Origin: Globisporangium splendens
Taxonomy: Eukaryota > Oomycota > Peronosporomycetes > Pythiales > Pythiaceae
DNA length: 64,000 bases
NCBI GenBank assembly: GCA_006386115.1
Contig: VFIW01000014.1
Location: forward strand, 883,568 to 947,567
Direction of reading: 5' to 3'
Of this stretch, positions 57,101 to 64,000 are shown in pieces. Position numbers and translations under genes: made by a program. The stretch's first letter is position 1. The number at the start of each line of letters is the position of its first letter. Under the pieces are notes generated by a model. The model saw only the letters and a program-made list of their open reading frames with translations. It made no database searches and was not told the origin of the DNA.

Positions 57101-60100
57101 AACAACTGAATGGTGCCAGACGCCATCAGCTCGTCAACAAGGGGGTAGTAGCACAGCTCAGGGTACTCGACGCATAGCCTTCGCCATGAAACTTGATGAT
57201 GGGCAGTGATTCGAGCAATTTGATCGTGTGCAGATGCCGCACACAGACTCAGCTTCTTAACATGCGTCTTGCTCCAAATGGAAACCAACCGAAGCATCAC
57301 CCAAATGAGTACTTCCACTTGCTCAGTACTGCCAGTATCACACGTAAACCCCACAGCTCCAAGCAGTGGAATAGCGGAAAGCAGCACTCGGACAGTCAAG
57401 TTTTCTTCGGCATCTGCGAGCAAAAGGTCCATCTTCTCGATAAAATCAACATTGCCGTCTGATTTTACTGGGAAGATGAGCATCTGAAAGAACACCGGGC
57501 GGCCCGTTAAATTTCCAAATAGCTCTGAAATTGTCTGACGACTTGACGAATCTCCATTGGCCAAGGTGCTCGTTGCAATCTCGCTAAAACGAGACAACAA
57601 CTTGTAGTGGCTGGGGCGTAGATCACAATGCCACAAGACAGATGCTACGCATGATGCAGACTTCAAACGAATCGTTTCAGAGCGGGTGATCAGATCCTCC
57701 GGCACCACTGATTCAATGGGAGCTGGAATAGCGACCGTTTTGGTCTTAGCACCATGCTCCAGACCTTGACAGCAGTTGCTTTTTGCGGCGCTTGAGACCG
57801 GAGATGGCGATCCAAAAGTTTGCGCCATCATCTGTTCCTTGTTTATCGAATCACCCTCCACGTCGCCACAAGGAGTTGAAGCGACACAAAGTATGGAGCC
57901 GACCGCCTCCAACACAAAACAAAGCAGAAAATCCGATGCACCAGCTTGGATTTTTGACACGAACAGTTCCAGCAAACTCGTGACAACTTTGTCTGGCGAT
58001 TCACAATCCCTACTCAGGAGAGCTGCAAGAAGAGGGGTCATGGCAACTGACGCACATGCGACGCTCTGCGGATTTCGCTCATCTAGTATTGAGCGAGAAA
58101 TGATCTGCCACAGTGCGGTGTCTTGCCACGATGGTTCTTGAGTCATTTTCAGCGCTTTCGATCTTGACCACACAAAGTGCACCAAGAACACTGCACGTAG
58201 ATACAGGTTTCTTTGGTGAAATATAGTAGACACCAGATCCATCTTGTGGATAACAGCGAATACACCATCTTGGGACGCATCGCTGTTAAAATCTTGGACT
58301 CTTGGCTTGCAGTGGTGAAGCACCATTGAGATCAGTTGCCTCCACGATTCTCTGTTCCACGGCGTCTCTTCACTCACCGTATCATCTTCAGCAAAATACC
58401 GCTTGGACTCAATCGTCGAAAGAACACTCTTGAATGCTAGCCCGTACTTCCCGATGTCGAAGTCCTCAAGGTGTTGAAGCATTGTGATCAGAAAATCCAC
58501 GCATTCTTCGGGAACAACTGCAGTAGATGACGTGAAGCTGTTCATCACCGAATCGACTCTTTGAAGCAGCACGCGGAAAATTGAGTAGCTCTCAGCTCGC
58601 GCCATACCCGTAATCAAATCTCGAAATGGGAATATGATCCGCATCGCAAGCGACAAGGCTGTGACCTCGTTCGCGACGCTCTCAGAGCCGTAAAAGAGAA
58701 GATCCCGAACCCATCGGCTCATGTTCTCGCAAACTCCTAGTTCTGCTGAACGATGATCTCCATGTGACGCATACGCTGGTGAAGGGTGCTGTCGAGATGA
58801 GCCAACAAACGACCCCCTTCGCATCCGCTTTCGGCTTTTGCTGGCAACACTTCCATCCGCATTCAGCTCGAAGCTATTCGTCACAAGAGATTTTGCCAGG
58901 AAGTGCGAAAACTGAGAAAGTAGGGGTCTTGAAGAAAGGGTATAGTGCACGTACGCAACTACAGCTGACTGCATGGGTCTTTCGAGCGTAGTGGCGTCAA
59001 CACATCCGAGGAGATCCACGAACAGGGACACTGGGGGCGAAGTTGTCGAGTGGCGCAGGTAAAACGAGACAATTTCCAGAACAAGGCTCCAAATCTTGTG
59101 ATGTTCACGGCTGCCAAAATCAACCGGAATTCGGTCCGAGTCCTCCATGCGAAACATATTTCGAAAAACCCAGCCACTCAATGCTGGCCATAGCGTCTCA
59201 GCGGCAAACTTGGAGATGTGATGCTGGCCGTTTCGAATTCCCTTCAGCACTGAAGCAATAGGTTCGATCAAATCAGCTTCCGTAGGATCAAATGAACCGA
59301 CTTCATAAAACGTCAAGACCAATCGGACGAACTTTCTCTCTGTTGACGATGTGACGTGAAGCATGGCTCGAAGCAGATCATGCGTAGCTTGAGCTACTTC
59401 CAAGCTCTCCTGCTTTGACACACGAGTTTCGCCGGCTACGCCACGAGAATCCTTCAGCAGCGCGCTATCTTTCTCCATAAAGAGTCTTGTCAACTGAAGC
59501 ACTTTGTTGAACCCGGTATCGTTTGCAACTACCGCACTGCCTTCCAGAATGAGTCGCTTGACTAAAGTTAGCATAGACCTTCGCAGTGCGATCGAGTTGC
59601 TGTACGAGTGGACGTGAATGGGTGGAAGCATTTTCTTCAGTTGTTGCTTTCGTTCGTATATCTTGGCTTCATCAGCGATACACTCACAGCCGCAAAGCAT
59701 TGCTGCGCTTTTCGAACCCAGCGGACCATCTGCGTCTTGGTAGAGGTGGATGGCTGTATCGAGATACGAAGCAATACTCGCGTCCGTGAAACTAGGATCG
59801 TCTTCGCGATTCTTCAACGATTCTTCTAACAAGAAGCAATCTTGCAGCACTTCGACGGTATCACGGAAGAAGTGTACAAAGCCATACACGTCGTTTTGTT
59901 CAAGAAACAGCGCCATTTGAAGGATCACACTCAATACGCTGTCTTGGGCATCGCGAAGACTTTCGTTCGAGAAAAACGACACCATGTAAAACAGCATCGT
60001 CGCGAAAGTAGGATACGACGACGCTGTCGACACTCCATTCGCAGATCCGCGCTCTTGCTTCTCATGCAGTGAGCTCGTGGCAGGTCTGCCACTTACCTCC

Positions 60101-60465
60101 ATGAACAGCATCATCGAGTGGGGACACATCGATCCACGCAAGAGCAATTCGACGATTTCACACAAGTCTCGCAGCATCGGGACTCCCACGTCTACAGAGA
60201 CACTCGGGATCGGCCGCATGAGCTTTGGGAGCAGCTTCTTCAGCTTGGAGAGCATGGTCTTGCACCGCTGAATGGCTGCGGGGGCAGTCGGGTCGTACTG
60301 CACATCGGCGTGCTGCCGCTGGTGAGCGCGTACAACAGCAAGCAAGTTCGCGATATCGTTCTTCGGGTCGGCGTCTCCATCACCCGCGCCGCTCGGTGTC
60401 GCGGAGACCGCGCTGTTCGCTGCCGACCGGCGCACCGAAGCGCTCTCCGCGCGCGCACTCGGCAT
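51115..60465 (-). CDS. ATR: ATR-family PI3K-like checkpoint kinase, single 9.35-kb exon
   Basis: A 3,116-residue protein from the ATG at 60463-60465 with no intron and no interruption. About 2,100 residues of helical HEAT-like repeats are followed by the FAT region (for example QDYKPANGRESSSSSYSMWP, VSHYWLLQAKLARKEGYART). The kinase domain lies roughly at residues 2750-3060, with LGSDGRLYPFLCKREKTGDL, the catalytic loop IGLGDRHGENILIDCTNGEC (about 2918) and VHVDFDCLFDKGL. The VHVDF(N/D)CLF block and HDPLVEWGRKGK identify ATR, not ATM, TOR or DNA-PKcs. The FATC end reads ENLAQMYIGWMPFL. ATR senses RPA-coated single-stranded DNA and signals replication stress. Length exceeds human ATR by about 470 residues. 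Confidence 0.93.
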   Translation of the reverse strand: MPSARAESASVRRSAANSAVSATPSGAGDGDADPKNDIANLLAVVRAHQRQHADVQYDPTAPAAIQRCKTMLSKLKKLLPKLMRPIPSVSVDVGVPMLRDLCEIVELLLRGSMCPHSMMLFMEVSGRPATSSLHEKQERGSANGVSTASSYPTFATMLFYMVSFFSNESLRDAQDSVLSVILQMALFLEQNDVYGFVHFFRDTVEVLQDCFLLEESLKNREDDPSFTDASIASYLDTAIHLYQDADGPLGSKSAAMLCGCECIADEAKIYERKQQLKKMLPPIHVHSYSNSIALRRSMLTLVKRLILEGSAVVANDTGFNKVLQLTRLFMEKDSALLKDSRGVAGETRVSKQESLEVAQATHDLLRAMLHVTSSTERKFVRLVLTFYEVGSFDPTEADLIEPIASVLKGIRNGQHHISKFAAETLWPALSGWVFRNMFRMEDSDRIPVDFGSREHHKIWSLVLEIVSFYLRHSTTSPPVSLFVDLLGCVDATTLERPMQSAVVAYVHYTLSSRPLLSQFSHFLAKSLVTNSFELNADGSVASKSRKRMRRGSFVGSSRQHPSPAYASHGDHRSAELGVCENMSRWVRDLLFYGSESVANEVTALSLAMRIIFPFRDLITGMARAESYSIFRVLLQRVDSVMNSFTSSTAVVPEECVDFLITMLQHLEDFDIGKYGLAFKSVLSTIESKRYFAEDDTVSEETPWNRESWRQLISMVLHHCKPRVQDFNSDASQDGVFAVIHKMDLVSTIFHQRNLYLRAVFLVHFVWSRSKALKMTQEPSWQDTALWQIISRSILDERNPQSVACASVAMTPLLAALLSRDCESPDKVVTSLLELFVSKIQAGASDFLLCFVLEAVGSILCVASTPCGDVEGDSINKEQMMAQTFGSPSPVSSAAKSNCCQGLEHGAKTKTVAIPAPIESVVPEDLITRSETIRLKSASCVASVLWHCDLRPSHYKLLSRFSEIATSTLANGDSSSRQTISELFGNLTGRPVFFQMLIFPVKSDGNVDFIEKMDLLLADAEENLTVRVLLSAIPLLGAVGFTCDTGSTEQVEVLIWVMLRLVSIWSKTHVKKLSLCAASAHDQIARITAHHQVSWRRLCVEYPELCYYPLVDELMASGTIQLFLLTFMGSAVDATAFLLASARYVLPTYVVDQNETMLQKFITEVNGTGDERSAYEDGSEGDDFRNTTIADILLNHIEYVLKEMIIHQVQVDNNENRLAEWDFLFKFLPENMTIGDIISHSPLRLLNLLSWELGGPRFELAKKAFREISQYLNRDKGNDANSSLGSGGLLMPRQYFLAIMTDLGNKISGTSSSSTASKIQAIKSIKRLFSLFKSSAVVDSESASTNGIVDPFVPKVMATLKIGLVEGELQEHAMNAWATFLRMLSVKALEANFCSIVVSLLPCIGYDPAMILQESVRVRTGHRWNVDVLQKMLSSEADTAMSSPEETKHEASKSTGSAMSTALDILKYLFIEKRNELKQAFPRIPLLPSIPELDEIYIVLEADVGDPEHKPLGDYLTDLASYVNHWDMAVREMALTQLFRCLVVRGRELQALLENEGDLFVDKAIVDIILSILQLARTESQEIVKLLCARCLGALGAIDSARMPLSMFYESGSNQDGIVAKDKSEQRVEYSTKDLACVLIETWLVKELRAAPENTDSVAFAIQELLKFLAELTADPQHSGQSLPSSDVTIYQKPTSSDIPVMPEWMKRRFERKDVLQFVEPYWLTHYSVSSDSSKGYNGVSGQSGDGAGDLHPALDDITYYEKHGTSYEDWLLAWCRRLIDLSQPPERKIFLACRTALPTCPQIARFLLPYLIQNVLRSGKPELYGELKREVMAVLNDRDRGIMADEYMIPSEGIHPVGSTSSGKGSSGHVEEKSFGEESSRHHQCSQTIFSTIEELNEWVWSSEKKRLALSGSASRQTAGSARSVDIPSELDDQEKENLEEFLKDIPSESLSNAAYGIEAYARAIQYFEVHLRQQDYKPANGRESSSSSYSMWPIHLALVSKNAFYLQQLYKSVDEPDALIGLATLRRLYEAQRHNEGDSGDPRLGDREDGLNLTELMHQVVDHEQLAQWEDALACYEQAIQEIQTALSSRAFFSTGSQISKRGSQLPRGLIADPHADPELVKPELYSGMIGCLIQLGRLESALQHINGIVTQEPEFMGTLFPYALECTWRLSRWELLADLLSSEKKNALLMSSNGGIMASGRGGVGTRLRGIDVSQLKMIRVLHSLHNGELESFQRNLKDARLEVMGPLAAASVESYQRAYPLLHKLHFLHEAEQGFIYLQTTKEIHDNDEKTSIWKKQSPWEMRYDSMPTSLKYRDPILALRRVLLQEANLRNEVSHYWLLQAKLARKEGYARTASSAVMHAEALDNQYALLEKAKLMVSQDRMYEALQLLEPVDIDASKLDFDVEDPHFCAKNLLLATNWMQESGQRQGKKVIERYQAVIQFDPKWEKGYFFLAKYYEYLLSVSHPEATASMGEEGGSILLDSVFHSHLINLMKNYVLALRHGTKFVFQSLPRLLTLWFEYGELLYASNSGAKANKANKTLRHIEIGLSQSSTEQQILTDITQVIHDAADTLPAYEWLVCFPQVTSRICHPNPVVVDGVKKIMVKVLGAYPTQAMWPVLGLSRSINNQRRTRARDIISNIQRQFVSIGQQEIANSFSEGMRLVEELISLAGHDPANQRKIHIRLSRIRSKILVPVQAALTTVLPASGLAPRDDQHSAFSPQAQIHIKAFSDKADVMMTKEKPKRIEVLGSDGRLYPFLCKREKTGDLRKDARMMEFNTMINKLLQKDGEGRKRKLRLRTYAVVCLNEESGLMEWVRNTKAMRQLIGQIHKTERGFIQPVRLTHEIKERFLMMQKKYADNVPKMAAYYRRNVLSLAVFTPRFHQWFYNNFADPTAWFESRLTFSRSAAVWSMVGHIIGLGDRHGENILIDCTNGECVHVDFDCLFDKGLKLAKPEIVPFRLTPNMIDAFGITGYEGVFRRVCEVTMHLLRENKETLRSVLESFIHDPLVEWGRKGKATQSAAGAPSATRSIADISNDRSKEETRIILKTIDDRLRGIYNLGDAIRPHVSSSHRSILPENETLPLSVQGQVDKLIHEATSHENLAQMYIGWMPFL

Positions 60466-60794
60466 CTGCTTGCCTTCTCTTGCGCAAATTGCGTTTTGAC
60501 TACCAGAGTGACAGATGCAGGGTTGCCTCACCACCACAGACCATCACTCCGATGCTCGGCAAATTGCACTGCGAACTTTAGATCACACGAACTTTGTCGA
60601 TCTGGTAGGGTAAAATTACGAACTTTACATTTGCGCACTTTGACAACACTCACATTGAGCTGACAGCTCGTACTTTGAATGACGTACCTAGTCGGAAGAA
60701 AGCGGTGATGCAATGCAGCCTTTTCAAAGGATGGCGTAGAGCGCCTGCCTCCACATCGCAGCATCAGCAAGACGCAGCAGAGTCCGCAGCAAAG
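60466..60794. other. Intergenic promoter region between divergent genes
   Basis: 329 bp shared by ATR and mL43. It is the 5' region of both; the frames of both genes are open into it but without family-like sequence. No initiator match recognised. Confidence 0.5.
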
Positions 60795-61538
60795 ATGGCG
60801 ACGAAGGGAGTGTGGCAGCTGAAGGAGGTGACGATCCGTTACTGCCAACATGGCGGAAGCAGCCGCTACATTAGGTGCGTTGTTGGTGATGTGTGTGTGT
60901 GTTGTTGTTGTTGTTGTTGCACGCGGTGCGTTGTGCGCGTGCGAATTATGTCTTGCGTGGTGTCGATCGACTGCGCCAGCCACGCGTTTATTATACACAT
61001 AGTGTCGAGCAACATGCATAATCGAATGCTTATAAACGATGTATATATTGGTGTAGACAAATGCTCGGTGATGATCGTTTCCTGAACTTCGTCAAGGAGA
61101 ACCCTCAAGTGAAGTTCCAGACCGAACTGAAGGGGGCTCGCCACCCAGTCCTGATCGGCGATTACAGTGAGTGCTTGGTCATGTTTGGCTTGATCCTTAA
61201 TAGCTGTTGATCACCGCGTTCGGCGCCACTGATCACTAATATTGTCGCTGTATCTGTTATTTGCAGTCACCAACGACCGCAAGGTCTGCGATGTGAAGAA
61301 CCAGGACATTGACTTCGTCATGAAGCAGGTACGTCAATTATTGCACTGTGAAAATGCATGCACGCGATGCTAACGATTTTATATGCGCTGCTATTTGTAG
61401 CTGGAGCGTATGAGAAACTCGAGCGGCCGAAAGATGACTGCGATGAAGAAGCCTGTGATCTCGAAGCGACCAACGATCCAAGGCATCTGGCAGCCAGACC
61501 TTGAGTTCCCAGACTTCAAAATCGAGCACCGTAGTTAA
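60795..61538 (+). CDS. MRPL43: Mitochondrial large-subunit ribosomal protein mL43
   Basis: Exons 60795-60874, 61057-61166, 61267-61328 and 61401-61538 give 129 residues. The thioredoxin-like L51/S25/CI-B8 fold is recognised from GVWQLKEVTIRYCQHGGSSR, then FLNFVKENPQVKFQTELKGA, HPVLIGDYITNDRKVCDVKN and a C-terminal basic block (ERMRNSSGRKMTAMKKP). The pattern C-x-x-x-G-G-S-S-R followed by ENPQV is that of mL43 rather than NDUFA2. It sits in the mitochondrial ribosome. The start at 60795 (MATKGVWQ) is preferred because the family begins there. The first intron (182 nt) holds GT and TTG microsatellites. Confidence 0.85.
60891..60919. repeat. (GT)n followed by (TTG)6 microsatellite
   Basis: Five GT units then six TTG units, all inside the first mL43 intron. 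Confidence 0.9.
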
Positions 61539-61953
61539 ATACTGAAGCAGGGATGGCGGTGCTGTTGCACATGCCACGTTGTTTCCATGATAAGAAAAGA
61601 GAGATTCTGGATTCTTTTCAGACATTAGATCAACTACACTCTTGTTTTGTATCGCTGTGGCCATGTGAGTTCCTCCCATTTCATTGTCCATGCAAAGGAT
61701 TGGCGACAAGACACAAGTAATATCAATATATTCATCCATCAGAGAAAGAAGAGCGTGCCCGACGCTTTTGCTGCATTCTACACTTTCTTTCCGGATCTAG
61801 TTACGGTAAAAAAAAAAAACTCTCCTTTAAAACTATTCTCTTCATCATTGTGCGAACGCGAAAGGAAGCCGCAGAGAGAAAAAGAGAAATCCGGCATCAG
61901 CGTCAATGCTTGCCCACGACTGCAGCCACCACGCCAAAAGAGCACCAAATGAC
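61539..61953. other. Intergenic region between convergent genes
   Basis: 415 bp between the mL43 and EIF1 stop codons. A run of A residues lies near 61807-61818. No gene recognised. Confidence 0.5.
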
Positions 61954-62407
61954 TTAGAAACCGTGCAACACGAGCTGCGAGTCCGAGCAGATCTCCTGGT
62001 CGATCAGGAACTCACGGATGTTCGTTCGCTGATCGCCCGACAACTGGATGATCTCGCCCAACTCTTCGTCCTTTACCAACGCGCCGTTGCAGCTGAAGTT
62101 CTTCTTGAACGCCTTCAGGATGCGCTTGATGTCGAGGTCGTCGGCGAGACCCTGCACGGTCGTCAAACACTTGCGGCCGTTGCGCTGCTGCACACGGATG
62201 TGCACCTTGCCGCCGCCAATGCCCGAGTCGTCCTTGGCATCGGCGAACGCGTCTGTTCTCGTTCAAAAGCAACATCACGACACGCAGAAAAAGGCAGCAC
62301 AATGGTCAAAAAGAGCCGCACAGCCCATCTACGCATACACACACAGAGCGCTCGTATTCGCTGCATTCGCACGCACCGAAGGTCGTGAAGTTCTGGATAT
62401 CGGCCAT
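61954..62407 (-). CDS. EIF1: Eukaryotic translation initiation factor 1 (SUI1)
   Basis: Exons 62377-62407 and 61954-62252 give 109 residues, the usual eIF1 length. It starts MADIQNFTTFGDAFADAKDD and continues with the SUI1 domain: HIRVQQRNGRKCLTTVQGLA, the conserved DIKRILKAFKKNFSCNGALV, and the end REFLIDQEICSDSQLVLHGF. eIF1 binds the 40S subunit near the P site and controls start-codon selection. The intron (124 nt) has GTGCGT and ACAG ends. No antizyme-like or autoregulatory weak-start feature can be judged beyond the poor context of the short first exon. Confidence 0.95.
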
Positions 62408-63116
62408 TTTCTCAATGTGCTTTTTCGCTCAGGAAAGTTTAACTGGTGTCGGTCTAGGCAGGGGGAACGACTCACTCGACCCTCTCATTGCGCAACTTCG
62501 CAAGGTTGTTCACCCTTCATTGGTGGCTTCCAACATTGGTACTCTCGTATTGCAACGCGCTGAGATTGACCTCTCCCATCGAATTTTCGAGAGCATGATT
62601 GGCTAGAAGAGAGCACTGTATCCATCTCATTGGATGAAAACGAGAGTATTGAAGCGGCAATTGCATCAGGATGGGCAAGCCACCTTCATGAAGATGGATC
62701 ATGGCTTCATGCAATTGTGGCGCGCTCTTTCGACGACGAAGACGTGCATGCTCGTATCAGCAGAAATGCCGTTTATTTAGCGTGTGTGGGCCACATTGAG
62801 CACACATTTGTGGCTCTTACTTGCATTGAATGACGCTTTGAGCGTCGCCAATGGTTGTAAACGGGAACATGCCATGCGCGCCGTCGAGGGAAGATGGAGG
62901 CGACGCGCACAAAGCCACCTCACTGCACTCGGTGTTACTTTCTTCATTTGCAGTTGTAAATGCACGAGGACTTACTTAGCCTATGTCTCGGTGTGGTGAC
63001 TCGTCAGGATGCGCGAAATGATGCCTCGTTTCGCTGCGATTCGTCGTCAACGGCTCGTGCCTTTTAGAGATTGACCCCACGTATCTAAACGCGCTTGGCA
63101 AAGAAGAAAGATCAGA
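62408..63116. other. Intergenic region between divergent genes
   Basis: 709 bp between EIF1 and the damaged EF-hand gene. No ORF above 75 codons and no repeat recognised. Confidence 0.5.
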
Positions 63117-64000
63117 ATGGGGAACACGCTGCAGGCAGCGCTGAAAGACCACGACGTCTTCGCGCTTGTCGACGCGATTCTGTCGTACGGCAACCTGCAC
63201 GCGAATGCGATCGAAGCGTACTGGCGCAGCTTCTACGACGTCGCGACGTCGTTTGCGCTCACGAAAGCGTAGCTCCACCAGATTTGCTGCCGCACTGCAT
63301 GCTTCTTGGATCCCAATGCGTTGGCGCAGCGCGCGTTGAACCATGCTGACTAAGCGTTTGAGCTCTTCCTGGACCCGCAATGGTGACAGTCTCACCAGCA
63401 GCAACAGCAACAATCTCAACGATACCAACAACAGCAACTACAGCCACAGTAGCACCAGTTTGTCATCGATGCACTCGAATTCTTCTCAGCAATCGCACTC
63501 GTGAGTGCGAGCTCCATGGACGAGAAGATCGATCCGATCTCTGACTCGTGGGATATGTCAGAAGACGGCGCGCTCGACCTTGACGAATTCACGATCTCGC
63601 TCAAGTCGACACTCTCTGGTCTCAGCAAGATCTTCAAGCCGACTTCGTCGTCCACGGCGACGAAGCATCACTTTGACGCAGTCTCCGGTATTATTGATGA
63701 GCAGGAAGTTGATCTCCTGGCTGACCGGATTTTCCGTGAAATCGCGAACGTCCCGCCGTCCTCAAGCGATGTGAACCAGATCTCCATCACGTGTGAGCAA
63801 TTTCGAGAGTACTGCACGCGCAACAAGACTGCAAAGAACCTGTTTGAGTTTTTCGACCTTGCCGATGCAAGCTCGCTGGGCGAAGACGACGAAGAGAACG
63901 ACAACGCGCTGTTTTCAGGAATGAACGAAGAAGCGAGGTTAGTCCGCAGTGCACTCGCAAAGGCACGCGTGCCAAACGAGGCTCCAACACCAACCGTTGA
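63117..64000 (+). pseudogene. EF-hand protein gene with four in-frame stop codons, runs off right edge
   Basis: A single frame from the ATG at 63117 (MGNTLQAALKDHDVFALVDA) to the window end reads as one protein if four stops are passed: TAG 63270-63272, TAA 63351-63353, TGA 63384-63386 and TAG 63450-63452. Between and after them the frame remains protein-like (CFLDPNALAQRALNH, AFELFLDP, FVIDALEFFSAIALVSASSM). After 63453 it is open for 548 bp and contains a full EF-hand loop (DMSEDGALDLDE) and CEQFREYCTRNKTAKNLFEF. The stops fall at sites where single-base changes from Glu, Lys, Arg or Gln codons would do. No splice pair removes the stops and keeps the frame. I read it as a nonsense-disabled calcium-binding protein gene; the family is not named with certainty. 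Confidence 0.6.

Noticed and set aside
1..64000. tRNA, rRNA, CRISPR or transposon sequences
   Set aside because: No cloverleaf with internal promoter boxes, rRNA-like stretch, repeat-spacer array, transposase/reverse-transcriptase ORF or long terminal repeats were seen by eye; small RNAs could be missed.

Overview
The window looks like about 64 kb of a gene-dense nuclear chromosome from an oomycete, probably a Pythium-like or other peronosporalean water mould. The reasons are eukaryotic housekeeping genes (CCT6, RPL15, EIF4E, EIF1, ATR), mostly short GT-AG introns of about 65-125 nt with CTAAC-like branch sites, start-proximal matches to the oomycete initiator consensus, and a secreted Thr/Pro-rich repeat protein. 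This assignment is inferred from gene content; no similarity search was run. No mobile element, CRISPR array, rRNA or tRNA was recognised.

Layout, left to right: a partial unrecognised gene (1-965); a B12D/MLRQ-like mitochondrial protein (-); an AGC-type protein kinase (+); a secreted Sel1-repeat protein with a C-terminal LamG-like domain (-); a small acidic protein (+); a broken CFAP251 (WDR66) flagellar gene (-); a tandem pair of C2 plus dysferlin/peroxin-domain proteins (-); a membrane-anchored RanBP2-zinc-finger HECT ligase (+); a small coiled-coil membrane protein (-); EIF4E (-); an unrecognised multi-exon gene (-); a second, inverted HECT ligase paralogue (-); a DUF676 serine hydrolase (+); a seven-exon ketohexokinase (-); a RING-H2 protein (+); a tandem pair of decayed paralogues (-); CCT6 (+); a Vti1-like SNARE (-); an MMTAG2-like RS protein (+); FAD synthase (-); a secreted repeat protein (+); a PP2C phosphatase with a GC-AG intron (-); RPL15 (-); an AUH-type enoyl-CoA hydratase (+); METTL22-like methyltransferase (-); a DUF1279 mitochondrial protein (+); a 9.35-kb single-exon ATR kinase (-); mitochondrial ribosomal protein mL43 (+); EIF1 (-); and an EF-hand gene with four in-frame stops running off the right edge.

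The genes do not form one pathway. Several relate to ubiquitin or protein quality control (two HECT ligases, a RING protein, a Sel1/HRD3-like protein, CCT6) and several to translation (EIF4E, EIF1, RPL15, mL43), but this is probably coincidence in a compact genome. Exon-intron structures were derived by hand from reading-frame continuity and splice-site sequence, so exon edges carry some uncertainty.

The strongest unusual signal is gene decay. CFAP251 carries one nonsense codon and three frame changes, and the EF-hand gene carries four nonsense codons with no frame change. A duplicated uncharacterised gene has an in-frame TAG, and the left-edge gene has an in-frame TAA between two protein-like stretches. 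In contrast, ATR (3,116 codons) and more than twenty other genes read cleanly, so poor sequence quality is not the easiest explanation. Loss of a conserved axonemal gene would fit a lineage that is losing motile zoospores.
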